Origin: a bacterium
GTDB taxonomy: Bacteria > UBP14 > UBA6098 > 4484-93
Length of the DNA: 64,000 bases
NCBI GenBank assembly: GCA_021158465.1
Contig: JAGGUN010000006.1
Location: forward strand, 6,631-70,630
Direction: 5' to 3'
Shown here in pieces: positions 8,333-19,400 of the stretch. The position numbers were made by a program, and so were the translations under genes. The notes beneath the pieces were generated by a model. That model was not told the DNA's origin, did no database searches, and saw only the letters and a list, made by a program, of their open reading frames with translations. Positions within the stretch are counted from its first letter, which is position 1. Each line of letters begins with the position of its first letter.

Positions 8333-11300
8333 GCTTTTTCCGCCTGACTTAAGAACGACGAAATAAAGCCCCGTTGGATAGCCTCTGGCATCCCAGACGA
8401 CATCGTGGTTTCCGGCTGGGAAACTGCCTTTTGCAACTGTTTCTACCTTCTGACCGTTTATGTTGTAAATCTCGAGCAAAATTGTCCTCTCCCTTGCCAG
8501 ATTAAACCGTATGGATGCGCTTGCATTGAACGGGTTGGGTATCGGTTCAAGCAGGGAGAGGTTCTGATGGATGGATGCTTCTTCTACCTCTGTCGGGATT
8601 GAGCCGTAGATAGCCATATCATTTATATACCAGCCAGGCTCCGTGTTCACCTGCGAGCTGCTGAACAGGAAGTAAATCTGCACGGTATGCTCTCTGTACG
8701 GTCTTAAGTCGAATATCTCCTTGTGCCAGAAATTGCCCCTGTCATCATCTGCAAATGCGAACTGGCGCTTTACCTCACTCGATGTGACATACCGTGAGAG
8801 TGCTACATCGTAGCCATAGTATGGACATATCTTGAACCTGTCGCCCCCATCGACGGAGATAGCAACAATTCCCCCATCGTGGTAGCCATAGTAGTTCGGT
8901 GGCTGGAAGCAGTACCAGTGATAATAGATGAGGAACGGGTCGGCTGAGCTCGACAGGTCTATCTCCGGGGAGACAAGCTCGGATACGCTCTGATTTCTGT
9001 AGTCGCCATCCAGATTCGTTGCCCAGCAGTTTGTGCCAACAGGAACATCTCCCGGACCAGATGTTGGAATGCCATACTCCCAATCGTTTAGTGCTCCAGC
9101 TGTCGAGAAACCCGATGCAGATGTTCCTATGTCAAAGTGAACTAAATACTCCTGGACGAATGGTCCCTCATTGAACTCTGTTGTCCTGGGATACCGATAT
9201 TCCTGTCCTCCTGAGAAGAAGCAGAAAGAATAGTTGTATGCGCCTGTGCGAAGCGTCGTTGTGTATGAGAAGACTGCTCCATCTGTCGGGTCGGTGTCGG
9301 TTGTCGATAGCGGATACTTAGCACCCAGTATGGACACGAAGGCTGAATCGGGGAAGAGGTTCGATGTGTAAATTATCGAGAATGTATATTCATCCTCTGG
9401 TCCACCCGCTATCGGATAGACTTCTCCTCTTTCTATTGCAACATCCCGAGCCGCTCCAATGTATATGTCGTCGATGTATATCCCCTCCCCGTGGACATAG
9501 TTGTCGCTCTTAAAATACAGCCCGAGCGTTGCCTCATCTCCTGCCGGGAAGCCGGAGATCTCGAATGCCGCCTTGCTCCAGTTGTGCTCTATGAAGTTGA
9601 GTATTCCGAGCAGATGCCAGCTTCCATCGTGATGCAACAGAACGGCACAACTGTCATACCCAGGTTCTGTCTCAGCCAGATACCAGAGTTCGACCACACC
9701 GTCTGCCGGAATGAAGAAGATTGGGCTCTCAAGTAGGTTCGTTGTCGTGTCACGATAGTAGAAGTAGTAGTCAACGCCGCAGTAGTATGAATGTGTTCCG
9801 GAGAGGCTTCTATGAGTGGTTAGGTTCCACATCCCGGATGTGCTCCAATCTGCCACTGTTCCTTCAAACTCATCGGACAATCCAAGTGTCCCGACGGTTA
9901 TATACAAAGTATCTGTGCTTGTATATCCCCAATCGGCGCTTATACTTACCTGCATAGGCAGGGTCAGAGGTGAAGGACAATCTCCTGCGATCTGAATTTC
10001 GTAGTTTGAGAGCGCTGATTTCTGCTCGCTCGAACCTATATTACCATAAGATGCGGACCCTGTTGTTATGGTAAGATGCGATGAAAGTGAGGTAAGGGTT
10101 GCATGAACTGTGTAGGCAGTTTTTGAGCCGGAGTTAAGAAGGCTCACATTTATTGTTGCATCCTCCCCAGGTTCGATAAATCCATCGTGGTCCGTCTCGT
10201 CGTTGAGTATGTAGTTCACAGCGGATATTGAAGGCGAATGCAGTGTTATATCGAAGTTCGATCTCCACAAGGAATCCTCCGCATCCGTTGCGATTACCGT
10301 AAAGCTCGCTATGTGTTCGTCGGGAGCGTTAGAAGAGACCTCAAACAGATAATTCCCGGTGCTTGTTCTTGTAGCACCTGCTGGAATGCTCCCGAAGGAT
10401 TTGACTGAGTCCCTTATTATCACATAAGGATCGGATGTTCTGATTGTTGCTTCGACGGATGTCGCCTCCTCTGTTCCGGAGTTCTTGAGAGTGAGCGCCA
10501 GCTCAACAGTCTCTCCAATGCTCGCATCGCCCTCGCCGTCTCCGTTGCTCGGGAGCACCCTGTCGTCGTCGAGTGTATGTGACTGGTAGACAATATGGGG
10601 TACATCGCCGCCTAATACAGTGATTTCGCCTGTGTATGGTATCTTGTTGTATGCAGTGACGGTTATATAAAGCGTATCCACCACCGTGCAGTTGACGGAT
10701 AGGGTCACCTGCCCCGAGGAGTTTGTGTACGCTGCTGTGTGGATGTCGTCGTCGTTTGTTATGCAGACGAGAGCATCCTCGACCGGCAGTCCTGATGATG
10801 TGACGGTAACACTAACATCGTTTGGTCCAAGATAGATGTTTTCCGGGTGTGCCACAGTCAGAGGGTGCGGCACCCGAAACCACAGAGCTGTTGATGGGTC
10901 ACCAAGGAGGTTGTACTCCTCGAAATAGTATTTTGCCTCCCCCTCACCTGTTCCAGGGTACTCCGCATACACCCCATAAAGCCCTTTCTGTGTCATGCCA
11001 TCGAGGAAGTAGTATCCGGCAACGAATGTCGAATCGTACATCCTGCGTTCCATTTCATCATCCTGGTCCCAGTAAGAGTAGTCAGCGGCACCCAGCGAGG
11101 CGAGGGCTCCCTTGTTCGTCTGTCGTATCCAGGTCTCCATAAAGCACTCACTGACAGAAAACTTCCCGGTTAAACAGGCGTTGCTGATTACGAAAGGATA
11201 CATATCCTGATTAGTCAACGCTCTCACATTACTCTGGCTGAAGCTGGGACCGCCCCAGGAATCCTCCGAGCCATGCCCAGAATAGTTAACTATCATCCTA

Positions 11301-12550
11301 CCGTTGTTTATTGCGTTCGTTATATCCCCTGTGCTACCACCATAGTAACCCTTTATGTGGTCACAGGAGAAACCAGCGGGGTCAAAATATGTATCTATGG
11401 CGTACTGGTGGGTCCCCTCTGCAACGCCGTGGTATGAATAGTCATTCGACGCTATGAAGCAAGCTTTGTCAGCCCAGGCAGTGACAGTATAGTTGAACTG
11501 CTCGTAGTCGAGGTATCTGTTGATTAGGTTTGTCAACTGAGATGAGCTGGCAACCGACCACCTTCCGATAAATATGTCGGGTAGATAATCACCTCCCGAA
11601 AGAAGCGCGTATTTGAGATCGGTGACCTCACCTGTGACATCGCCCGTGAACGCTGGTATGTCGCCGTTATCTCCGATAATAAGCACAAAATCCGGCACAA
11701 CGGGACCAGAATCGTACTGGCTCTGAATATAACTCTTAATAGAGCTGGCACTTGTTCCTATCTCCGATGTCGTGGCAACAACAACCTTGTATCCCTTCCT
11801 CGATTTCCAGTGGGCATAGGATGCGATCTCATCAGCATACTCATCAGGGGTTATGATGTAAAACCCGATATCCGTTGGCACTACCCAGTTTGGCTCAAAA
11901 TCATCCGGGTTTAAGAGAACTGATTCCGCTATCTTCCTGAAATGCCAGGAACAGTATCTGGATTTTATCCTGTAAGTTTTGTCAACCTTCGAGCCCAAAA
12001 GGCGAAGCGTAAGTTTCCCTCTCTTAATGACAGTGAGTTTGCCCGAGACCGGGTTATAATTTACCGGTTGGATCCGGATATTTGCGATTCTGTATGAGCG
12101 TGCAACAGCGATATCCTGCACCTCGACGGGGGACTGGAGTAGGAACTTGTCCTGATAATACGAGTTCCAGTTTATAGTGAAATGCTCGTCTGGATCGTAT
12201 CCTGGTATCTTTGGGGCAGGTGGTTGCCTTGGATAGATGAGCTCGTCGACTGATATCGTCTCTGACTCCGTTACATCAAATTCTGCCATCACCGTTGCAT
12301 CAAACGGCACCTGAACAAGCCTGATAACAACAGGAAGCTCTGGCTCACCTATAAACGGGCATCTACCCTCTCCGGGAAGGGACAATCTGATAAACTTCCC
12401 CTCCGGAGTCTCTACAGCCGATGAAGAAGGTATGCCACCACGATACTCAAGCTCTATTCTATCCCAGTTAGACTTGAGGACACAGACTTGTGACGCCGTT
12501 ATTCGCAATGGCAAAAGAGAGACGGTGATTAAAATGAGAAACCGCTTCAT
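8303..12550 (-). CDS. Gingipain-like C25 cysteine protease with T9SS C-terminal domain
   Basis: 1415 residues. Order: signal peptide (about 1-20), propeptide-like beta region (to about 225), C25 peptidase domain (about 226-557), Ig-like and MAM/jelly-roll-like beta domains, then a type A T9SS sorting domain at the end (PNPFNASASIRF, later NGQKVE, GLYFVVL and the terminal SRKLILLK). The catalytic pair is His426 in YSGHGSEDSWG and Cys459 in VISNACLTGK. The protein is predicted to be exported by Sec, then T9SS, and anchored or released at the cell surface to degrade proteins. It has its own promoter candidate upstream and overlaps plsC tail to tail. Confidence 0.9.
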   Translation of the reverse strand: MKRFLILITVSLLPLRITASQVCVLKSNWDRIELEYRGGIPSSSAVETPEGKFIRLSLPGEGRCPFIGEPELPVVIRLVQVPFDATVMAEFDVTESETISVDELIYPRQPPAPKIPGYDPDEHFTINWNSYYQDKFLLQSPVEVQDIAVARSYRIANIRIQPVNYNPVSGKLTVIKRGKLTLRLLGSKVDKTYRIKSRYCSWHFRKIAESVLLNPDDFEPNWVVPTDIGFYIITPDEYADEIASYAHWKSRKGYKVVVATTSEIGTSASSIKSYIQSQYDSGPVVPDFVLIIGDNGDIPAFTGDVTGEVTDLKYALLSGGDYLPDIFIGRWSVASSSQLTNLINRYLDYEQFNYTVTAWADKACFIASNDYSYHGVAEGTHQYAIDTYFDPAGFSCDHIKGYYGGSTGDITNAINNGRMIVNYSGHGSEDSWGGPSFSQSNVRALTNQDMYPFVISNACLTGKFSVSECFMETWIRQTNKGALASLGAADYSYWDQDDEMERRMYDSTFVAGYYFLDGMTQKGLYGVYAEYPGTGEGEAKYYFEEYNLLGDPSTALWFRVPHPLTVAHPENIYLGPNDVSVTVTSSGLPVEDALVCITNDDDIHTAAYTNSSGQVTLSVNCTVVDTLYITVTAYNKIPYTGEITVLGGDVPHIVYQSHTLDDDRVLPSNGDGEGDASIGETVELALTLKNSGTEEATSVEATIRTSDPYVIIRDSVKSFGSIPAGATRTSTGNYLFEVSSNAPDEHIASFTVIATDAEDSLWRSNFDITLHSPSISAVNYILNDETDHDGFIEPGEDATINVSLLNSGSKTAYTVHATLTSLSSHLTITTGSASYGNIGSSEQKSALSNYEIQIAGDCPSPLTLPMQVSISADWGYTSTDTLYITVGTLGLSDEFEGTVADWSTSGMWNLTTHRSLSGTHSYYCGVDYYFYYRDTTTNLLESPIFFIPADGVVELWYLAETEPGYDSCAVLLHHDGSWHLLGILNFIEHNWSKAAFEISGFPAGDEATLGLYFKSDNYVHGEGIYIDDIYIGAARDVAIERGEVYPIAGGPEDEYTFSIIYTSNLFPDSAFVSILGAKYPLSTTDTDPTDGAVFSYTTTLRTGAYNYSFCFFSGGQEYRYPRTTEFNEGPFVQEYLVHFDIGTSASGFSTAGALNDWEYGIPTSGPGDVPVGTNCWATNLDGDYRNQSVSELVSPEIDLSSSADPFLIYYHWYCFQPPNYYGYHDGGIVAISVDGGDRFKICPYYGYDVALSRYVTSSEVKRQFAFADDDRGNFWHKEIFDLRPYREHTVQIYFLFSSSQVNTEPGWYINDMAIYGSIPTEVEEASIHQNLSLLEPIPNPFNASASIRFNLARERTILLEIYNINGQKVETVAKGSFPAGNHDVVWDARGYPTGLYFVVLKSGGKSLSRKLILLK

Positions 12551-12599
12551 CTTTCCCCCACGATCCTATTTTTAGCATTGTAGACATAGATGACTGTGT

Positions 12600-12630
12600 A
12601 TTATATAACCATTTTGATTTGGATGTGCAA
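12600..12630 (-). promoter_or_regulatory. Promoter candidate for the C25 protease gene
   Basis: On the minus strand TTGCAC (12625-12630) is followed after 17 bases by TATATA (12602-12607), or after 19 bases by a perfect TATAAT (12600-12605). Leader to the ATG at 12550 would be about 45 bases. It lies in the 85-base gap between the ABC exporter stop and the protease start. Confidence 0.5.
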
Positions 12631-12635
12631 CCTTT

Positions 12636-14729
12636 TTACTCATATTGGAGGCGATATAGGTCATAGTATAGTCCTCTTTTTGATAGGAGCTCCCGGTGAT
12701 CCCCCGATTCTTGTATCCTCCCATGATGGATGACGAAGATTTTGTTCACTCTCTGGATGGTTGAGAGCCTGTGGGCGATGATGAGGGATGTTCTGTTCTG
12801 CATAAGTTTCCCGAGCGCATCCTGGATTAGAAGTTCCGTGTCTGTATCGATGTTGCTTGTTGCCTCGTCAAGGACGAGTATTTTCGGGTCAAACGCGAGC
12901 GCCCTTGCGAACGCGAGTAGTTGCCTTTCGCCAGCAGAGAACGTTGCTCCCCGCTCCATCACAGGCGCATCAAGCCTACCAGGCAACGAGCGGACAAAAT
13001 CTGCCGCGTTGACATACTCCAGAATCTCCCAAAGTTGCTTGTCTGGTATCTCCTTGTCGAGGCAGATGTTGCGACGGATTGTCGAGGAGAAGAGAAATAC
13101 ATCCTGCAGAACAACTGCAATCTGCCCTCTCAAAAATGTCTTGTCGAATGCCTTAATATTAATATCATCTATGAGGATCTCCCCGTTCTGCACATCGTAA
13201 AACCGCGACAGAAGGCTTATTATCGTTGTTTTGCCGGCACCAGTTGCACCAACGAAGGCTATCGATTCCCCAGGTTCGACAACGAACGAGACATCCTTCA
13301 GCACAATCTCAGTATCGTAGGCGAACGATACATTCCTGAACTCAATTTTCCCCCTGATCTCGTCCAGAACGATAGCCCTTTCCGGATTTTTTATATCCGG
13401 TTCTTCCTTAAATACGAGCTGTACCCTCTCTGCTGCCGCCATCGCCGACTGGATTATGTTAAATTTCTCTGCCAGCTCCCTTATCGGCTGGTAGAACATC
13501 CCGATATAGCTCAGGAAGGCAACGAGAGAACCGAGCGAGGTCAGATTGTGCATAACATTCCCACCGCCATACCAGAGGACAAGAGCCACTCCGAGGTAGC
13601 GTAGCACAGTTATGATAGGAGAGAAGGTTGCGTGTGAGACCAGCAGCTTCATATTTGCTTCATAATACTTCTGATTGATCCTGTTGAACTCCGACTGTTT
13701 TGCCTTCTCCTTTGCAAAGAGCTTTGTTACCCTGATGCCTGATACATCCTCGGAGAGGCGTGCGTTCAAACTGGCGAGCCTCTGCCTGACAAGCCGATAT
13801 GCTTTACGGAACAGTTTCCGAAAGAAGTATGTTACGCCTACTATGGCGGGCAGGAGTGTAAAGCTCACCAGCGCAAGCCTCCAGTTTAGGATAAGCATCG
13901 CTACGGCGAGTCCCACTATTATAAATATGTCCTTGAAGATGGATGTGATAACCGATGTGAACATCTCATTCAGTGCATTCACATCGTTGGTGCACCGTGT
14001 GACAAGCCTACCGAGTGGGTTCTTGTCGAAGAACTTGAGCGATAGAGAAAGCATATGTTCAAATAGGGACTGTCGTATGTGATGCATGACCTTCTGCCCG
14101 ACATAGGTAATCGAATAGATCTGGGCGAATTGGAATATGAATACGAGGAATGCCACTATAGAAAATATGATGGTCAGCCTGAGAATCCCCTTGAGATCCT
14201 CTATTCGCAGGGTTTTTAGTTCATCCTTAGATAGCTTTTCCACTGCTTGGAGCTTGGCTGCGAAATGCTTCCCGTCAAAGACAAAAATCTCCCTATGCTT
14301 TTTGAGGATATTCAGTTTTTCCTGATTGTCCGCTATATCACCGAGGATATATCCTGCATCGGATATTATCCCCTTTCGCTCGAGAGTAGCTCTCTCCGGG
14401 TGTGATAGCTTGTTGAAGTTGATGAAGTAGATCGTATCTTGTATAACCGTTATCTGTTTTTCGTATTCTTTCAGGAGCGAATCCTCTGGCGATATATTCC
14501 TAAGCAGTCTGTAGTTTTTTACGATATATGTGTCTATAGTGAACTTCGCGAGATACGGGAATAGCAGTTGTCCGGCACTTGTAAGAAGCAAGAGCAGTGT
14601 TGCCAGTATGATAAGCCATCGATAACCTCTGGCAAACCGCATAAGCCAGCCGGCAAGCTCACGGTCGTAGAACTTTCTGCCTGTCAGGTCATCATCAAAA
14701 AACGGTCCGCCTGGATGTGAGTGTGGCAT
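12636..14729 (-). CDS. ABC exporter subunit with canonical catalytic Glu (heterodimer partner)
   Basis: 697 residues: six-helix exporter membrane domain then nucleotide-binding domain. Walker A is GATGAGKTT and Walker B is ILVLDEATSNID with the catalytic Glu, but the signature motif is unusual: FSAGERQ instead of LSGGQ. An insertion of about 110 mostly charged residues (about 75-185) lies between the first two membrane helices and should form an extracytoplasmic domain. The start overlaps the stop of the upstream ABC gene by one base (TAATG), so the two are translated together and probably form a TM287/288-like heterodimer. The substrate is unknown; the co-transcribed secreted FG-GAP protein is the only clue. 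Confidence 0.85.
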   Translation of the reverse strand: MPHSHPGGPFFDDDLTGRKFYDRELAGWLMRFARGYRWLIILATLLLLLTSAGQLLFPYLAKFTIDTYIVKNYRLLRNISPEDSLLKEYEKQITVIQDTIYFINFNKLSHPERATLERKGIISDAGYILGDIADNQEKLNILKKHREIFVFDGKHFAAKLQAVEKLSKDELKTLRIEDLKGILRLTIIFSIVAFLVFIFQFAQIYSITYVGQKVMHHIRQSLFEHMLSLSLKFFDKNPLGRLVTRCTNDVNALNEMFTSVITSIFKDIFIIVGLAVAMLILNWRLALVSFTLLPAIVGVTYFFRKLFRKAYRLVRQRLASLNARLSEDVSGIRVTKLFAKEKAKQSEFNRINQKYYEANMKLLVSHATFSPIITVLRYLGVALVLWYGGGNVMHNLTSLGSLVAFLSYIGMFYQPIRELAEKFNIIQSAMAAAERVQLVFKEEPDIKNPERAIVLDEIRGKIEFRNVSFAYDTEIVLKDVSFVVEPGESIAFVGATGAGKTTIISLLSRFYDVQNGEILIDDINIKAFDKTFLRGQIAVVLQDVFLFSSTIRRNICLDKEIPDKQLWEILEYVNAADFVRSLPGRLDAPVMERGATFSAGERQLLAFARALAFDPKILVLDEATSNIDTDTELLIQDALGKLMQNRTSLIIAHRLSTIQRVNKIFVIHHGRIQESGDHRELLSKRGLYYDLYRLQYE

Positions 14730-16480
14730 TAGTCGTCCCGCTCCTCGATTTCTGTTTCAAGCTGCTGCTTCTCGTATATTGTCTTGTATATCCCTTCTTC
14801 TCTTATCAACTCTTCATGTCTCCCCTCCTGGACAAGTTTCCCTCTGTCAAGTACGAATATCCTGTCCACATCCTTCACGGAGGATATCCTATGGGAGATT
14901 ATTATTGTCGTTCGGTCTCTTCTGAACTTGCGGAGATTGGCGAGAATTTCTGTTTCCTTCTGCATGTCGACGGAGGAAAGTGCGTCATCGAGTATGAGTA
15001 TCCTCGGGTTGATGAGCATCGCACGAGCAATGGTTATCCGTTGTTTCTGCCCACCGGAAAGTGTTACCCCTCGCTCACCGACGGCAGTGTAGTACCCATC
15101 AGGGAAACCCATTATCTCTTGGTGTATCCCGGCAAGCTTTGCAAAGTGGATGACATCCTCGAGCGTCGCATCCTCAACACCGAATGCTATGTTGCGAAGT
15201 ATTGTATCAGAAAACAGGAACGGGTCCTGTGGGACAAACCCGATGCTCTTTCGTAGAAGCTTTAGTGGTATGCGGTTTATGTCCACATCGTCGATGAAGA
15301 GTACCCCATCGGGTATGTCGAAGATGTGGGGTATCTGGGACACGAGGGTTGTCTTTCCGGAGGATGTTCTCCCTACGACGGCAACAGAGCTATTTTCGGG
15401 TATAACAAGCGAAATATCCGACAAAGCATATTCACTCTTCCCTGGGTATTGGAAAGAGAAGTTCTTAAACTCTATCTTTCCCCTAATCTCTTTCAAAGGA
15501 ATAGGGTTCTCTGGTTCCAGTGGCTCAACCTCCTCATCGAACAGCTTGTTTATCCTCTTCATCGAAGCCTTTCCTCGCTGATACAGGTTTGTCACCCATC
15601 CGATGGCTATCATAGGCCAGGCAAGCATTTCGAGATATGTAGTGAAGGCGACAAGCGAGCCCATAGAGAGTGTTCCTGCTATTACCTTCCTCCCGCCAAC
15701 AAATATCGCTATAACAAACGCTGTCATAATGATGAGCCCGATGAGTGGGTCGAATACCCCCCATACCCTTGTGAGCGATAGGTTCCGTTTCACATACTGT
15801 TCGCTTATCCGCTTAAACTCTTCTGCGTTGGCTTCCTCCTGGACATATGCCTTGACAACCCGAATACCTGAGAATATCTCCCGAACCTTGTCCGTGAGCG
15901 TGGCGAATGTCTCCTGCACCAGTCGAAACCGTTCCTGCAGAACCTTTCCGAAGACAGGTATGAGGACAGAAAGAGCTGGCAACGGGATGAGGGCGTAAAG
16001 TGTCAGTGTAGGACTTATGGAAAGAAGCATTGCAAGAGAAGCAACGGAAAGAACAAGGCTGTCGGTGGCAGCAATTGTTGCCATACCGAGCATCATCCTT
16101 ACAGCCTCAAGGTCATTGGTAGCAAGAGCCATAATGTCGCCAGTCTTGGTCCGATTGAAAAACTTCGTCGGAAGAGACTGTGTGTGCTGGTAGAATTCGT
16201 TCCTTAACTCTCTTTCAATCCGCCTGGAGTTTCCGATGATGAAATAGCGCCACCCAAAGCGAGCAACCCCCATTCCTATGGCAATGACAAGAATGGCGGA
16301 GATATAAGTCAATATCCCCTTAGGGGTTGCCCTGAAATAGGTCAGGTCATCAATTGCCCTTCTTATGATCTGCGGGATGAGGAGCTGAAGCCCGTCCACA
16401 ACAAGAAGGAAAAGAATTCCAAGTATATAATACCACTTGTAGCGTATTATGTATTTCTTTAGCCTATAGAAGGTCCCCAT
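14729..16480 (-). CDS. ABC exporter subunit with degenerate catalytic site
   Basis: 583 residues from the ATG at 16480 (MGTFYRLKKY). A longer in-frame start at 16582 would run into the preceding gene and is rejected. Membrane domain followed by ATPase domain. The signature is canonical (LSGGQKQR), but Walker B reads ILILDDALSSVD, with Asp in place of the catalytic Glu. Together with the neighbour's DEATSNID and FSAGERQ, this gives one competent and one degenerate composite ATP site, the pattern of asymmetric heterodimeric exporters such as TM287/288. It begins eight bases after the FG-GAP gene stop. Confidence 0.87.
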   Translation of the reverse strand: MGTFYRLKKYIIRYKWYYILGILFLLVVDGLQLLIPQIIRRAIDDLTYFRATPKGILTYISAILVIAIGMGVARFGWRYFIIGNSRRIERELRNEFYQHTQSLPTKFFNRTKTGDIMALATNDLEAVRMMLGMATIAATDSLVLSVASLAMLLSISPTLTLYALIPLPALSVLIPVFGKVLQERFRLVQETFATLTDKVREIFSGIRVVKAYVQEEANAEEFKRISEQYVKRNLSLTRVWGVFDPLIGLIIMTAFVIAIFVGGRKVIAGTLSMGSLVAFTTYLEMLAWPMIAIGWVTNLYQRGKASMKRINKLFDEEVEPLEPENPIPLKEIRGKIEFKNFSFQYPGKSEYALSDISLVIPENSSVAVVGRTSSGKTTLVSQIPHIFDIPDGVLFIDDVDINRIPLKLLRKSIGFVPQDPFLFSDTILRNIAFGVEDATLEDVIHFAKLAGIHQEIMGFPDGYYTAVGERGVTLSGGQKQRITIARAMLINPRILILDDALSSVDMQKETEILANLRKFRRDRTTIIISHRISSVKDVDRIFVLDRGKLVQEGRHEELIREEGIYKTIYEKQQLETEIEERDD

Positions 16481-16488
16481 ATATACCC

Positions 16489-19400
16489 TTATCTCAAGAA
16501 GAGAACCCTTCTTCGAGCGGTTCTGCCTGATGTTTTCAATCGCACGAGGTACAACCCTGATGGGAGAGATTTTGGCTCCCAAGAGACAGTCTTACCATTC
16601 ACCTCGGTATGGAACACTATCTCGCCGTTGATGTTGAATATCTCGATCCGCTCGATTTCTCCATTTGAGGCAGAGAAGTGAACTGTTGAATTGAACGGAT
16701 TTGGGTAAATAAGGACCTTATCTGTGTAAGTAGTGTCCTCCCGTGTAATAAAGGGCGGTAACGCACCGAACATCTTGAGATAAGATGGGTCATCCGGTAT
16801 GGGGAGGAGGTATCTTGTCACTTCGGCTGGTATATCGAGCATCCCTTCTCCTCGTGATAGCACCCAGTACCCGTTTCCCGGGTAGAGCTCCGTTTCCGGG
16901 AGGTACAGCGGCGGGGATGTGCTGAAGCGATAGGCGGGTGGTATGACGAGTCCACCAGGTAGGGAAGCGGTCTCGCTCGTTGCGGAGATGAGGTTCCAGC
17001 CAGGGAAGAGTTTCGTTCTTATCTTCTCTATTGGGATGCCGACAATAAGGGTCGTTTCCGGCAGGCTCGAGTGGACAAAATATCCCAAGCCTGTTATGTG
17101 CTGTCCGGGTGCAAAGAAACGTCCGCTCTGATTGTCATAGGCGAATGCTAACGATGGGAAAAGTTCGTCTGTTCTGTAAGACGATGGATACACGGGGAGT
17201 GAGATGAGGTTCCATCCATCGGCAAGTTGGATGGGGAACTCTATCTGCGGCTTGAAGAAGAAATGTATTGTCAGTGTCTCTCCAAGGGTGAACTGGAAGC
17301 TGTTATACGACTTCATATCCAACCAGTTGTTCAGGAGAAATACACCTTCTCCAAGCATCTCTGGGTTCCAGGATACTGTCGCTTCTCCTTCTCCGCTGGT
17401 TTCTATGCGCCAGACGGTGGTATCGCTGTCTGTTCCACGGTAGTCGTTTGCAAGATGGTGCAATGCAGGGTATCTTTCGTCCTCGATGTAAAACTTCGCG
17501 TCAACAGCGGCTCCCACGGGTGGGAGCATAATTCTGTCGACGAGGAAGTCGAACCCATCTGTTGCTCCCCTTGCCAGTCCGAAGTAGAGCCGACGCGGAT
17601 TGAGCGGGAAAGAAGAAACAACAAGCTCACAGGTGAAAACAAGATTGACCTCAAATTCCGTGCAAACAGCCCCGTCAAGCCTGTTCGGGGAGCAGATATC
17701 AGGAGAATCCATAACATCCCTCAGGCAGATAGAAAGCGTCTCCCCATCATCGAGCACGATTCCAGCCCTTACTGTCGATATGACGAGCGTTTCCCCGGTA
17801 AATGTCAGAGCCGAATCCGGTACGGAGACGATACTGTCGTTTATGACGAGTGTAATCGAGTCGTAGTTGACACCGCTTATGTTATCCCAGAGCGTGAACA
17901 CAATCTCCGGCTGACGGGTTCTCAGAACATCCCAGGGGCTTGGTGAGATTACCCCTGCTGTTGGTGGTTCCGTGTCGACAACGAAATATCCTGATACAGG
18001 CTCGCCTAAGGAAGCGCCCTCGGTGTCGGACAAGTTTACAAGGGAGAATCTAACCGTGTCACCGTTTGTGAAGGGATTGCTTGGATGGAATTCGAGCAGG
18101 CTGTCCAAGAACGACAGCTCAGAGGAATCCGTTGTATACTCCACTCCGTTCACCAGCAGATGAATGCTCTCTGTGTCTATATCGCTGTCGTCTGTTATCA
18201 GGAAGGTTATCCTCTGATCAGGGCAGGAACTAACTGCTCCTATGGGTGGGAATAGTAACTCTGCCTCGGGTGGTCTGTTCGATGCATATCCAAGATAGAT
18301 GTAAGCCTTGCCATCGTCCTCCCGATAGCAGTCAGCTAAAGGCGCTGTTATGACTATGTCCTCGTATCCGTCGCCGTTTATGTCGCCAATGCGGCTTATA
18401 TCCCAGCCGAAACGGTCGCCGGGGTTCTCGGCGAACATCACTATGTCCGGAATGGTATCGAGAATCTCGCCACCGAAGTATATGCTCACCATACCGCCGT
18501 GTGCGCCTGTTACGGGATCATAGCTTGAGGCAACTGCAAGGTCAAAAAAACCGTCTCCGTTTATGTCGCCGACAGAGGATATGTTTGTGCCAAGGTTCTG
18601 CTCCTCACCGTGCCCCTCGATGACAAGGTCAGGAATGCTGTCTGGCTCCTCACCACCAAGATACACATAAACCTTCCCAGAGGACTCTGCGTCCCCGTGA
18701 TGATGGTATGCCCCTGACGCAAAATCATCGTATCCATCCCCATTCATATCTCCTATCCCTGTTACAACTCCGCCGAAGAAGTCCATCGGCTCCTCACCAC
18801 TGACGATTACATCTGGAACCGTATCAAGTGGCTCGCCACCAAAGAAAATCTCGGCAAGCCCAGGAGCCTCCCAGTATCTACCAGCCTGAACAGAACCAAC
18901 AATCAGGTCGGGGGCACCATCTCCGTTTATGTCGTATCCTCCGTCAAGGTCGCACCCGAAGTCGTTCAGTGAGTCAAGCCCTGTCAGCTCAATGTCTGCT
19001 TCGCCATCTCCTGCTACCCCGCCAAGGTAGATATAAACCTGACCAGTTCGGTCTCCAAGTGCATCGTTGTAAAGTGCACCAACCGCTACATCATCGAACC
19101 CATCCCCGTTTATATCTCCAAGCCCGGTTACAGCGTAGCCGTAGTTGTCGACGAACTCGCGTCCTGACATCTCAACATCGGGGACACCATCAAACGACGG
19201 TCCACCGAAGAAGATGTAAGCTTTGCCTATGCCGAGTGAGACATTTGCACCGACAAGCAGATCGGAGAAGCCATCTCCATTGAAGTCGCCTGCCGGGGAT
19301 ACCGATATGCCGAACTGGTCGCGCTCTTCTTCACCCTCTATGATGAAATCTGGCAGACTGTCCATATCCGGTCCACCGCGATAGATGAATACCGCTCCAC